Of a stretch of 37,777 bases of DNA, positions 10,298-18,426 are shown piece by piece. This DNA is from an uncultured SAR86 cluster bacterium (GTDB lineage Bacteria; Pseudomonadota; Gammaproteobacteria; Magnimaribacterales; D2472). A model generated the notes under the pieces. The model saw nothing but the letters and a program-made list of their open reading frames with translations, did not search any database and was not told the origin of the DNA. Where the stretch lies: assembly GCA_902518715.1 (NCBI GenBank), contig CABYHU010000003.1, forward strand, positions 118,985-156,761. Direction: 5' to 3'. Numbering within the stretch: the first letter of the stretch is position 1; every line of letters starts with the position of its first letter. A program made the translations under genes and the position numbers.

Positions 10298-11175
10298 CAA
10301 TGATCCTCCATATTCTTTATGTACTCGTCAAGATTCTTTTCAAAGTTCAAGTAATCTAGTCTGTCATAAAGTTCATCACGCGTTTGCATTATATCTAAAA
10401 CATTTTCCTGCGTCCCATTTTTTAGTATTGATTCATATACTTTTTCAGTGGCTTTAGAGGAAGCTCTAAAAGCAGACAAAGGAAATAGCATCATATCTAC
10501 CCCAGCATCCATTAATTCATGATCTTTGAAAAGAGGAGTTTTACCAAACTCGGTGATATTTGCAAGAATTGGTTTTTGAATAGCTTCTTTTAGCTCTTTA
10601 TAGTCTTGAAGAGAGGTTATAGCTTCAAGAAATATTCCATCAGCTCCTGCATTAATATATTCTTTTGATCTTTGGATACAGCCTTCAATGCCCTCTGAGG
10701 CGAAAGCATCCGTTCTTGCAATAATAAAGAAATTTGGATCAGTTCTTCCTTCAACTGCGCTTTTAATCCTTTCACACATCTCTTTTGATGAAATCAACTT
10801 TTTATTTGGTCTATGTCCACATCTTTTTGCTTCGATTTGATCCTCTAGGTGAACAGCAGCAGCCCCAGCTTCAATCATTTTTTCTATACTATTTGAAATA
10901 TTAGTTCCATCACCCCATCCTGTATCAATATCTACCAATAGTGGTAATGAAGTTGCTTTAGAAATCCTTTTAACATCAATTAATACATCTTCAAGAGATG
11001 TTAAGCCTAGATCAGGAATACCATATGATGCAGAAGCTACTCCACTTCCAGATAAATAAATACATTTGTGACCCGATCTCTCTGCGAGAATTGCAGAATA
11101 TGCATTTATAGCACCAACAATCTTCAAGGGATTGTTTTCTTCTAGTGCTTCTCTAAATCTTTTTCCTGCCGACAT
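10297..11175 (-). CDS. prpB: 2-methylisocitrate lyase
   Basis: A 292-residue TIM-barrel enzyme that cleaves 2-methylisocitrate to pyruvate and succinate, the last step of the methylcitrate cycle. The catalytic cysteine is Cys119 in KRCGHR (residues 117-122), and the metal/substrate residues sit in VDIDTGWGD (81-89) and HLEDQ (109-113). FIIARTDAFASEG is also typical. The protein is much smaller than isocitrate lyase, which supports the call. It begins two bases after the queH stop and shares its stop with the prpC start. Confidence 0.96.
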   Translation of the reverse strand: MSAGKRFREALEENNPLKIVGAINAYSAILAERSGHKCIYLSGSGVASASYGIPDLGLTSLEDVLIDVKRISKATSLPLLVDIDTGWGDGTNISNSIEKMIEAGAAAVHLEDQIEAKRCGHRPNKKLISSKEMCERIKSAVEGRTDPNFFIIARTDAFASEGIEGCIQRSKEYINAGADGIFLEAITSLQDYKELKEAIQKPILANITEFGKTPLFKDHELMDAGVDMMLFPLSAFRASSKATEKVYESILKNGTQENVLDIMQTRDELYDRLDYLNFEKNLDEYIKNMEDH

Positions 11176-11177
11176 TT

Positions 11178-11837
11178 TTATGAGTAAAACTTTACTCCTC
11201 TAATAATTCTGTCTCTATTATTTTCTCTTCTCCATCTATTTGTATCTCTGAGACTATAGACACATCCGCAATACTCTTGCTGATAAAACTTTTCACGTTT
11301 TGAGATCTCTATCATTCTTGAGGAGCCACCATCTTTTCTCCAATTAAAATCCCAGTAACTCACATTTTTATACCTTTCTGCAGCTCGTTTTCCAGAATCA
11401 TTTATTTGATTCATATCTTTCCATCTTGAGATACCCAGTGTTGTGGCGAAATAGTTGAAATTATTTTCATGAGCATAAAGTGCTGATCTTTCAAATCTCA
11501 TATCAAAGCAAACTGTACATCTTTTTCCTCTTTCGGGTTCATTCTCTAGGCCTTTTACTCTTTGAAACCAGTTATCCTTATCATAGTCAGCATCAATAAA
11601 ATCAAATCCAAGTTTTTCGCAGAATCTTTTATTTTCTTCTTTTCTTATTTCATATTCTTCTAACGGATGGATATTTGGATTATAGAAGTAAACCGTAGTT
11701 TTAATGTTCGCTGCTGCAACAGCCTCCATAATTTCACCTGCACATGGTGCGCAACAGCTGTGCAGAAGAAGATTATTTTCTCCTTCACTTAATTCAAGAT
11801 CAGGTCTTATGTATTCTTTCAAGGACAGTTTATTCAT
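11178..11837 (-). CDS. queH: Epoxyqueuosine reductase QueH
   Basis: A 219-residue member of the QueH (DUF208) family, the non-B12 enzyme that reduces epoxyqueuosine to queuosine in tRNA. The metal and redox cysteines are all present: Cys28-Cys29 and Cys32 in HSCCAPC, Cys107 and Cys110 in RCTVC, and Cys190 and Cys192 in EYCGC. The segment [15 protein letters not shown] is also family-typical. It overlaps the end of thrH by 8 bases and sits 2 bases before prpB, so it is in the same operon as the methylcitrate genes although the functions are unrelated. Confidence 0.93.
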   Translation of the reverse strand: MNKLSLKEYIRPDLELSEGENNLLLHSCCAPCAGEIMEAVAAANIKTTVYFYNPNIHPLEEYEIRKEENKRFCEKLGFDFIDADYDKDNWFQRVKGLENEPERGKRCTVCFDMRFERSALYAHENNFNYFATTLGISRWKDMNQINDSGKRAAERYKNVSYWDFNWRKDGGSSRMIEISKREKFYQQEYCGCVYSLRDTNRWRRENNRDRIIRGVKFYS

Positions 11838-12441
11838 ACTGATAAATAGAATTTTCTAAAAGTTTGGCTTCTAGGTCATTATAGTCCTTTACTACCTCTA
11901 TTTCAGGATGCTTAGATGTAACTTTCTCTGGAGCATTTATAAAAAAACCTTTTTCACAAACTTCAAACATCTGAATATCATTGAACGAATCACCAGCAGC
12001 AAAACACCTATATCCTAAACCCTGAAATGACTTAATGGCTTCTTGTTTAGCTTTTTCTTGCCTAAGCTTATAAGAAGAAATCATGCCATCTTTAACATTT
12101 AGGGTATGACAGAGTAATAGAGGAAAGCCTAATTTCTCCATAAGCGGAGAAGCAATTTCATGAAATGTATCAGATAGGATTACTACCTGAAAATTTTGTC
12201 TTAGGTTATCTAAAAAATCTCGCGCGCCATCAAGAAGTTTTACTTTTGAAGATGACCTTTGAATATCTTTTAAAGTTATCCCTTTTTGCTCCATAACCAC
12301 AAGGCGAGCATCCATTAAATCTGAGTAGCTGGGAATATCTCTGGTAGTTTTTGCAAAATCTTCTATTCCTGTATCTTCAGCAACCTGTTGCCAAATTTCT
12401 TCGGTCAACGTGCCTTCCATATCCAAACACACAATTTCCAA
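11830..12441 (-). CDS. thrH: ThrH phosphoserine phosphatase / homoserine phosphotransferase
   Basis: A 203-residue HAD-family protein, almost the same length as Pseudomonas ThrH (about 205). The nucleophile loop is CLDMEGTL with Asp7 and the general acid two positions later, which is the ThrH form (DxE) rather than the DxD of SerB. Motif II is [10 protein letters not shown], and the motif with the metal acidic residues is [27 protein letters not shown] is also characteristic. ThrH dephosphorylates phosphoserine and can transfer the phosphate to homoserine. It starts directly after the nucleotidase stop and overlaps queH by 8 bases. Confidence 0.93.
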   Translation of the reverse strand: MEIVCLDMEGTLTEEIWQQVAEDTGIEDFAKTTRDIPSYSDLMDARLVVMEQKGITLKDIQRSSSKVKLLDGARDFLDNLRQNFQVVILSDTFHEIASPLMEKLGFPLLLCHTLNVKDGMISSYKLRQEKAKQEAIKSFQGLGYRCFAAGDSFNDIQMFEVCEKGFFINAPEKVTSKHPEIEVVKDYNDLEAKLLENSIYQYE

Positions 12442-13341
12442 TTACTTCACCTCGTTTTTTACACCATAAGGAACATGAGCTGAAGTAATTTTACCCGATG
12501 CATCTTGAATATTCTTCAATTGATCATCAAAAAAGATGTCGGCTTGAAATGATTTTAAAAAATCTTCTTTTGACATGCCTCCCAGAAAAAGAGATTCGTC
12601 AATTCTTACTCCCCATTCACGAAGAGTTTTAATTACTCTTTTATGAGTTGGTGCTGATCTAGCAGTTACCAGAGCAGTCCTTATTGGACACTCATCAAGA
12701 GTAAACTCTCTTTGAAGTCTGTTTAATTCCATCAAAAAAGGTTTCATTGGTCCTGGTTCTAAGCTAATCTTCTCGCCCTTAGTTTCATTCTTTATAAATG
12801 CTGAAATCCCTTTTTCATGATAGATTTTCTCAGATTCATCTGAAAAGATCACAGCATCTCCATCAAAAGCAATTTTTAATAGATGGCTATCTTGCTTGAA
12901 GTTACTTTTACCGGAAATTATCGTTGCAGAAGCAACATTGCTTTCGATAGCCATTCTTACATCTTCACTGCTACTTGAAAGAAAGAGGTCAATGTTGAAA
13001 TCTTTCACATATTTATGAGGACTTTCTCCGCCGCAAAAAACAGCTCTTGAAATATCAAGACTATGAGCTTCAATAGAATTAAAAACTCTCAAGCCTGTGT
13101 CTGCTGAGTTTCGAGATAACAAAATGACTTCTACTCTATCTTTGGATTTATATAAATTATTTATTTCAAGGATTTTTTTAACTAGCCCAAAAGCATTGCC
13201 AGGGTTTAAGATCTTTTCTTCATTGAGGATTTGATATTCTCTATATGCATCGACACCATCTCTTTCAAAAATTTTATGGCTTTCATCAAGATCAAACAAT
13301 GCTCTAGAAGAGATACCAATTACTAATTTTGATTTTTTCAT
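12442..13341 (-). CDS. Cytosolic-type 5'-nucleotidase
   Basis: A 299-residue protein matching the bacterial relatives of cytosolic 5'-nucleotidase I (the PF06189 type). Recognisable parts are VIGISSRALFDLDESHKIF at the N-terminus with its HAD-like Asp, PGNAFGLVKKIL, EVILLSRNSADTG, IAFDGDAVIFSDESE, and the C-terminal FLGGMSKEDFLKSFQADIFFDDQ. It probably removes phosphate from nucleoside monophosphates in the cytoplasm. It is the first gene of the operon that continues through thrH and queH to prpD, and is divergent from lexA with only 56 bases between the two start codons. The LexA box in that gap may control it too. Confidence 0.85.
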   Translation of the reverse strand: MKKSKLVIGISSRALFDLDESHKIFERDGVDAYREYQILNEEKILNPGNAFGLVKKILEINNLYKSKDRVEVILLSRNSADTGLRVFNSIEAHSLDISRAVFCGGESPHKYVKDFNIDLFLSSSSEDVRMAIESNVASATIISGKSNFKQDSHLLKIAFDGDAVIFSDESEKIYHEKGISAFIKNETKGEKISLEPGPMKPFLMELNRLQREFTLDECPIRTALVTARSAPTHKRVIKTLREWGVRIDESLFLGGMSKEDFLKSFQADIFFDDQLKNIQDASGKITSAHVPYGVKNEVK

Positions 13342-13347
13342 TTCAAG

Positions 13348-13376
13348 TTGATTATAAAGTAAATATTATTTATACT
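13348..13376 (+). promoter_or_regulatory. lexA promoter
   Basis: TTGATT at 13348-13353 and TATACT at 13371-13376 are separated by exactly 17 bases, close to the sigma-70 consensus. Transcription would start near 13383, leaving a leader of about 15 bases before the lexA ATG with no clear Shine-Dalgarno sequence. The LexA box overlaps the -10, as expected for autorepression. Confidence 0.75.
13351..13356 (-). promoter_or_regulatory. Putative -10 box of the nucleotidase-thrH-queH-prp operon
   Basis: A perfect TATAAT on the minus strand lies nine bases before the nucleotidase ATG, so the transcript would have only a one- to three-base leader. Its -35 region (17 bases upstream, reading TACAGT) falls inside the LexA box. 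The -35 is weak by consensus. No Shine-Dalgarno sequence fits in the gap. Confidence 0.5.
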
Positions 13377-13392
13377 GTATATATATTCAGTA
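13373..13392. promoter_or_regulatory. LexA (SOS) box
   Basis: The site reads TACTG, ten AT-rich bases, then CAGTA, with CTG at 13375-13377 and CAG at 13388-13390. This fits the gammaproteobacterial LexA operator CTG-N10-CAG, with an alternating TA core as in E. coli. It ends 5 bases before the lexA ATG, overlaps the lexA -10, and covers the -35 region of the divergent nucleotidase operon promoter. Confidence 0.92.
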
Positions 13393-13397
13393 AAATT

Positions 13398-14006
13398 ATG
13401 AAAGAACTTACAATTCAGCAAAAGAAAGTACTTCAATGCATTAAATTTTATATTAAAAAGACTGGTTTCCCACCAACTAGAGCGGATATTTGTAGAGAGC
13501 TAGGCTTTAAATCCCCTAATGCAGCGGAGAGCCACTTAAGGGCTCTTGAAAAAAAGGGCTATATAACAATTGAAAATGGAGCATCTAGGGGTATAAATCT
13601 GACCGAAAACATTGCTGAAAAATCTCAAACAATTCCTGTTATTGGTTTAGTCGCTGCGGGATCACCAACTCTTGCAGATGAGAATATTGAAAAACATATA
13701 CCATATCAAGAGTCACTTTTCTTATCTGACTTCGATTACTTTTTAAGAGTAAAGGGCCTTAGTATGAAAGATGCTGGAATCATGGAAGATGATCTTGTTG
13801 CCATTAAGAAGACATCAGAGGTTAGAAATGGCGATATAGTTGTAGCGAGGATAGATGATGAGGTAACTCTAAAATACTTCCAGTCATCGGGTAATCAAAT
13901 AAAACTTATCCCGGCAAACGACGACTTCGATGAAATATACATCAACAAAGAAACAGAAGGGTTCTTCATAGAGGGAAAAAGCGTAGGTTTAATTAGAGAA
14001 AATTAG
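13398..14006 (+). CDS. lexA: LexA repressor
   Basis: A 202-residue SOS repressor, the same length as E. coli LexA. The N-terminal winged helix-turn-helix spans about residues 1-65, with PPTRADICRELGFKSPNAAESHLRAL holding the recognition helix over two segments. The self-cleavage site is Ala87-Gly88 in VAAGSP, and the catalytic dyad is Ser122 (GLSMKDAGI) and Lys159 (VTLKYF). I chose the ATG at 13398 because it gives the standard MKELT start; an in-frame ATG at 13329 lies inside the divergent gene and upstream of the promoter. The gene is autoregulated through the box just upstream. Its 3' end overlaps the convergent small gene by four bases. Confidence 0.97.
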   Translation: MKELTIQQKKVLQCIKFYIKKTGFPPTRADICRELGFKSPNAAESHLRALEKKGYITIENGASRGINLTENIAEKSQTIPVIGLVAAGSPTLADENIEKHIPYQESLFLSDFDYFLRVKGLSMKDAGIMEDDLVAIKKTSEVRNGDIVVARIDDEVTLKYFQSSGNQIKLIPANDDFDEIYINKETEGFFIEGKSVGLIREN

Positions 14007-14260
14007 TGAAGAGTAACTTCTTTTTTCTTTATATTATCTAACTGCGAATCAAAAAATTCATCAAAATCAGAAACATTACCACTTATTGATTCAATGCCAG
14101 CTCTAATCATCTCTTTAGCAATGTGAAGTTCTTGTCCTTGAAGTAACTGCTTTGATTCGCCAGAAAACTTAATTTTAACTAAAGGATTTTCCTTATCATC
14201 AGACCTTCTAAGGACAATCGTGCCATCTGATAATTGGGCTAATTCAAGATAGTTATTCAT
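14003..14260 (-). CDS. Small conserved protein beside topA/lexA
   Basis: An 85-residue soluble protein with no signal peptide or membrane segment. It begins MNNYLELAQLSDGTIVLRR and has a short beta-rich N-terminal half (about residues 1-35) followed by helical and acidic C-terminal parts. From memory, pseudomonads carry a similar small protein with a 'YLELAxLxDGxIVLRRxD' start near lexA and topA, so it is probably a conserved gammaproteobacterial family of unknown function; I cannot check this. It is downstream of topA on the same strand, 88 bases away, and its stop overlaps the lexA stop. Confidence 0.7.
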   Translation of the reverse strand: MNNYLELAQLSDGTIVLRRSDDKENPLVKIKFSGESKQLLQGQELHIAKEMIRAGIESISGNVSDFDEFFDSQLDNIKKKEVTLH

Positions 14261-14348
14261 TTTTTTTGATTTAGTTCAGCGTAACACCAACTTCATAAAA
14301 AGCAAGCTACTATTCTTATTTAATGAGTTTTAAAAAGATTTCAAGTGG

Positions 14349-16949
14349 TTATTTTTCTTTTCTCTGCCAACTACCTTCCTCAAAGAAGTAGTTGTTTCCA
14401 GTTCTCTTACCATCTTTTTCTGCAGACAAATAATGAATGTCTAAATTTTTGTTATATCTAATGACCAAGGGTGACCCATCCAGGTCATTATCAGGACCAT
14501 CGATAAGGTAATGGTGCTTTTCGGGCAGAAGTTCCTTTACTTCATCAATAACTTTTAATTCAGATGACTTTATTGCCCTTGTTTCCCTATTCTTTGGAAA
14601 TTGACTAGCTGCCAAGAAAAGTCCCTTTAAACTATCTCTGAGGAGGAATATATCTTCGACCTTCTCACATGCAATGTTTGTATTTATTGGATCCATAACA
14701 ATTGGTTTGGGTTCTCCATTCCTCATTAATTGTCTAGTTGCTCTGCAATTATCATTTTGACAAAGAAAATACTTTCCAAATCTTCCAGTTTGCAATTGCA
14801 TATCGGACCCACATTTATGACATTCAAGGGTTGGTCCATCGTATCCTCTAATTTTAAACTGACCTTCTTCAAGAAGAAATCCAGAGCACTCAGGATTATT
14901 TGCACACACATGAATTTTCCTATTTTCATCTATTAGGTAATTATCCATACTAGTTCCACAAATATGACATCGTTTTTTAATGAAGAGATTTGATGCTTCT
15001 TCTTGATCATCGACACTTACTGCCTCATCACCACTTATAAGGTTCATAGTATGCTTACATTGTTCATCACCAGACTTGAAATAGCCTGCACAACCTAAGA
15101 AAACACCATTAGCTGAGTTTCTAATTAACATATTACTCTTGTTGCAAGAGGGACAAATAATGTTTGTTTCAGTTGGTTCATTTGGCTTCATTCCATCTTC
15201 AGCTGATCCTGCATTATTAAGATCATCTTGAAATGTTTGATAAAACTTATTAAGAACTGATTTCCACTCAAGATTGCCAGAAGCTATTTCATCAAGTTCA
15301 TTTTCTAAATTGGCTGTAAAGTCATAATCCATGATTTCATTGAAACTTTCCATCAGTCTGTCAGAAACAATCAAGCCAATTTTATTCACAAAGAATCTTT
15401 TATTCTCAAGCTTTACATAGCCTCTAGCCTGAATTGTAGAAATAATTGCTGCATACGTAGACGGTCTTCCTATCCCTTTGCTTTCAAGCTCCTTTACAAG
15501 TGCTGCCTCGGAGAATCGTGCTGGAGGCTTAGTAAACTTTTTCTCATTTTTTACTTCGACCAATTTTAGAACTTGCCCTTCTTCTAAACTTGGAAGATTT
15601 TCTTCGTCTGCTTTCTTAACATTTTGTGAAGATATTTTTGTATAACCATCAAAGATTACTTCTCTTCCTCTTGCACTGAAAACATAATCATCAAGAATGA
15701 CTTTTGCATTAATTGATAAATACTTTGCATCAGGCATTTGGCATGCAATGAATTGTCTCCAAATTAAGTCATATAATTTTACTTCTTCTTCTGAGTGACC
15801 GGTGAGCTTTTCAGGAGTTAAGCTTGCACTTGTTGGTCTTATTGCCTCATGCGCCTCTTGAGCATTTTCTTTCCCTGAATATATTCGAGGTTTTTCCGTT
15901 AGGTATTCATCAGCTAGAGTATCTTTAATAAACAGTCTTGCATCTTCAATCGAATCATTACTTAAGCTAGGAGCATCGGTTCTCATATAGGTGATTCTTC
16001 CAGCTTCATAAAGCTTTTGGGCAACTCGCATTGTTCTTGAGACCCCAAAACCCAACCTCGAGCTAGCGGCCTGCTGAAGAGTTGATGTTATAAAGGGTGC
16101 TTTTGGTTTAACTGTAGTAGGTTTTTTAGTGATTTCAGATATTTCTAAACTTGAACTACCTACGAGCTCCTCTATTTTCTTCGCTTCATCCTCTTTTAGA
16201 AGAGGGTCGCTTTTTTTTCTATTTAACTTAAATAAGATTTCTTCATGATTAAAATCTTTTAACGTTGCTGAAACTTCCCAAAATTCCTCTGGTTGAAATT
16301 GTGAAATTAATTTTTCTCTTTCGCAAAGCAATCTTAATGCAACAGATTGAACTCTTCCTGCAGATAAACCTCTTGCAATTTTTTTCCACAATAATGGAGA
16401 CAGTTCAAAACCTACCACCCTATCAAGAAATCTTCTTGCTTGTTGGGCATTTACTAGATCTTGATCTATTTCCTTAGGATCTGAGAAAGATTCTAGTATT
16501 GAACTTTTTGTAATTTCATTAAATCTTACTCGGTGATATTCAAATTTATTTTTTCCTAAAGCTTCTTTCAAGTGCCAAGCTATAGCCTCTCCCTCTCTAT
16601 CAAGATCAGTAGCAAGATAAACTTTTTCCACTTCCTTTGAAGCTTTCCTTAAATCTTTTATAACCTTTTCTTTATCAGGGATAATTTCATAATTGGCAGA
16701 CCATCCATCATCAGGATTTACACCCATTCTCCTAATTATCCTTCTTCTTTCTTGTTCTTTTTTTAATCTAGCCTTTTCTTCAGGACTAGCATCTTTTGGG
16801 ATTGAATTTTGTCTCTTAGCTTTTGATTTTCCCTTTGGTAAATCTCTGATATGACCTACACTTGATTTAACAATATATTCGTTACCAAGATATTTTGATA
16901 TCGTCTTTGCCTTTGCAGGGGACTCTACAATTACAAGTGATTTTGACAT
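14349..16949 (-). CDS. topA: DNA topoisomerase I
   Basis: An 866-residue type IA topoisomerase, the same size as E. coli TopA (865), that relaxes negative supercoils. The TOPRIM domain starts with LVIVESPAKAKTISKYLG (residues 5-22) and contains the metal motif TDLDREGEA (114-122). The DNA-cleaving tyrosine is Tyr321 in GRITYMRTD. The C-terminal region carries zinc-ribbon repeats: CPSC, CHICG with CANNPEC, and CHKCG with CQNDNC. A purine-rich GGGAGAG on the minus strand (16960-16966) is a plausible ribosome binding site about 10 bases before the ATG. The upstream small membrane-protein gene ends 55 bases before. Confidence 0.97.
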   Translation of the reverse strand: MSKSLVIVESPAKAKTISKYLGNEYIVKSSVGHIRDLPKGKSKAKRQNSIPKDASPEEKARLKKEQERRRIIRRMGVNPDDGWSANYEIIPDKEKVIKDLRKASKEVEKVYLATDLDREGEAIAWHLKEALGKNKFEYHRVRFNEITKSSILESFSDPKEIDQDLVNAQQARRFLDRVVGFELSPLLWKKIARGLSAGRVQSVALRLLCEREKLISQFQPEEFWEVSATLKDFNHEEILFKLNRKKSDPLLKEDEAKKIEELVGSSSLEISEITKKPTTVKPKAPFITSTLQQAASSRLGFGVSRTMRVAQKLYEAGRITYMRTDAPSLSNDSIEDARLFIKDTLADEYLTEKPRIYSGKENAQEAHEAIRPTSASLTPEKLTGHSEEEVKLYDLIWRQFIACQMPDAKYLSINAKVILDDYVFSARGREVIFDGYTKISSQNVKKADEENLPSLEEGQVLKLVEVKNEKKFTKPPARFSEAALVKELESKGIGRPSTYAAIISTIQARGYVKLENKRFFVNKIGLIVSDRLMESFNEIMDYDFTANLENELDEIASGNLEWKSVLNKFYQTFQDDLNNAGSAEDGMKPNEPTETNIICPSCNKSNMLIRNSANGVFLGCAGYFKSGDEQCKHTMNLISGDEAVSVDDQEEASNLFIKKRCHICGTSMDNYLIDENRKIHVCANNPECSGFLLEEGQFKIRGYDGPTLECHKCGSDMQLQTGRFGKYFLCQNDNCRATRQLMRNGEPKPIVMDPINTNIACEKVEDIFLLRDSLKGLFLAASQFPKNRETRAIKSSELKVIDEVKELLPEKHHYLIDGPDNDLDGSPLVIRYNKNLDIHYLSAEKDGKRTGNNYFFEEGSWQRKEK

Positions 16950-17004
16950 AAATTTCGCTCTCCCTTTTTAGGAATAACATGTTTCTAATAATTTTGGCAA
17001 GAGA

Positions 17005-17445
17005 TTATATAGAAAAATTCTTTAATTGTTTCTCAATTTTTTCCAATTCATCAATGCCAAGATTCTCATTCCATAAAAACGATATGTATGAATCATTAAA
17101 AATAATTTCAAGTATTGAGCCAGGTAGATTTGATATTTTATTTTCTATTTCTTCAAAATTTTCATCGAATTTTAGTTTTATTGGATCATACAAAGTAAGA
17201 GAAGATTCTTTTAAAACATAGTGTGCATTTTTTAAATTACTTATATTTTTGAGCGAGTAACAAACAAACTTAATGTTTTTGGTAACAAACTTTTGCTTTG
17301 AAGTTAAGGATGAGATTTGAAATCCCTTTTTCCTAGCTTTGAGTCTCAAATCTGAAAGCATGCGTGTTTGTTTAGTAGGAATTACTAAATTTACTGAGCC
17401 CACTAAAAATAATATCACCAAGCCTATGATGATGTAGGTATTCAT
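17005..17445 (-). CDS. Small single-pass membrane protein of unknown function
   Basis: A 146-residue protein I do not recognise. It has an N-terminal membrane helix (about residues 4-23, uncleaved-looking) followed by the basic segment TKQTRMLSDLRLKARKKGFQISS and then a mixed, lysine-rich cytoplasmic domain with a short C-terminal helix (about 130-145). The 'LRLKARKKGFQI' stretch reminds me of small gammaproteobacterial membrane proteins sometimes labelled YajC-like, but the similarity is not enough for a name. It overlaps the pyrD stop by four bases (ATGA) and is the last gene of the nadK-glpG-galU-pyrD unit. Confidence 0.65.
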   Translation of the reverse strand: MNTYIIIGLVILFLVGSVNLVIPTKQTRMLSDLRLKARKKGFQISSLTSKQKFVTKNIKFVCYSLKNISNLKNAHYVLKESSLTLYDPIKLKFDENFEEIENKISNLPGSILEIIFNDSYISFLWNENLGIDELEKIEKQLKNFSI

Positions 17446-18425
17446 CTAGATAAGATTTTTTTTACTATTGCAGGCCCTTCAAAAATGAATCCAGTATAAA
17501 TCTGCACCAAACTAGCACCTAATGTTATCTTATTTTCATAATCCTCTTTTGTGAAAACTCCACCCACGCCAACTAAGAAAATGTCTTTATCAAGTTCATG
17601 TATCTTTTTTAATAGTTGATTAGATTTTTTAAATAAAGGTTTGCCAGAAATCCCACCATCATGAGAGCATCCTTTAAGAATGTCCTTGTCAATTGAAGTG
17701 TTCGAAACTATCAATCCATTAATTTTTAAAGTTTTATATATGTTAACAATTTTAAGAATTATCTCTTCGCCTTCATCTGGAGATATTTTAAGAAAAACTG
17801 GAATGTCTGTCTGATTTATAGTTTTGATTTCATTAATTCTTTTAAAAATCTTCTCAAGCTCATCTGGATTATGGAGTTTCCTTAATTCTGGAGTATTTGG
17901 CGAGGAAATGTTTACTGTGACGTAATCACAATATTTGTAAACTTTTTCAAAGCAGAAGACATAATCCTCTATCCTTTGATCATTTGTGCTTTCTTTGTTA
18001 GCTCCAATATTAACTCCAATTACTGCATCATATTTTTTATTCTTTATTTTAGAAACTAAATAATCTACGCCTTTGTTATTAAATCCTAACCTGTTGACTA
18101 CAGCTTCTTGATGGATGTATCTAAAAACTCTGGGTTTCTCGTTGCCTAATTGTTGCCTCGGTGTAGTTGTTCCCAACTCAATAAAACCAAATCCAAGGGA
18201 ATCCAAAACGTCAACATAGTCACCATTTTTATCAAGGCCTGCTGCAACACCTAATCTGTTCCTAAAATGTAAATTAAGATAATTTTTTTGCCCATGTGAA
18301 TAATTTTTAGTTGGAAAGAGAATTTTCATGATTCCCAACTTTTTAAGTAATTTTAAGCTTTCTAAAGCTAAATAATGGGAAACCTCTGGGGGGAAGAATC
18401 TAAAGATCTTAGTTAGTGTTTTCAA
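17442..18425 (-). CDS. pyrD: Dihydroorotate dehydrogenase, quinone-dependent (class 2)
   Basis: A 327-residue FMN enzyme that oxidises dihydroorotate to orotate in pyrimidine synthesis and passes electrons to quinone at the inner membrane. The N-terminal amphipathic region (about residues 1-40, FFPPEVSHYLALESLKLLKKL) is the quinone-tunnel extension that marks class 2. The FMN region has GVAAGLDKNGD and FIELGTTTPRQQLGN. The catalytic base is Ser175 in NISSPNTPELR, the serine used by class 2 enzymes. VSNTSID and GGISGKPLF complete the site. It starts one base after galU. Confidence 0.97.
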   Translation of the reverse strand: MKTLTKIFRFFPPEVSHYLALESLKLLKKLGIMKILFPTKNYSHGQKNYLNLHFRNRLGVAAGLDKNGDYVDVLDSLGFGFIELGTTTPRQQLGNEKPRVFRYIHQEAVVNRLGFNNKGVDYLVSKIKNKKYDAVIGVNIGANKESTNDQRIEDYVFCFEKVYKYCDYVTVNISSPNTPELRKLHNPDELEKIFKRINEIKTINQTDIPVFLKISPDEGEEIILKIVNIYKTLKINGLIVSNTSIDKDILKGCSHDGGISGKPLFKKSNQLLKKIHELDKDIFLVGVGGVFTKEDYENKITLGASLVQIYTGFIFEGPAIVKKILSR

Positions 18426-18426
18426 T

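Noticed and set aside
13329-13397. In-frame ATG upstream of lexA adding 23 residues
   Set aside because: It lies inside the divergent nucleotidase gene and upstream of the promoter and LexA box; the start at 13398 gives the exact E. coli length and N-terminus.
14261-14348. Terminator or small RNA between topA and the 85-residue gene
   Set aside because: Only a very short AGC/GCT stem with a two-base loop precedes a T run; it is too weak to call.
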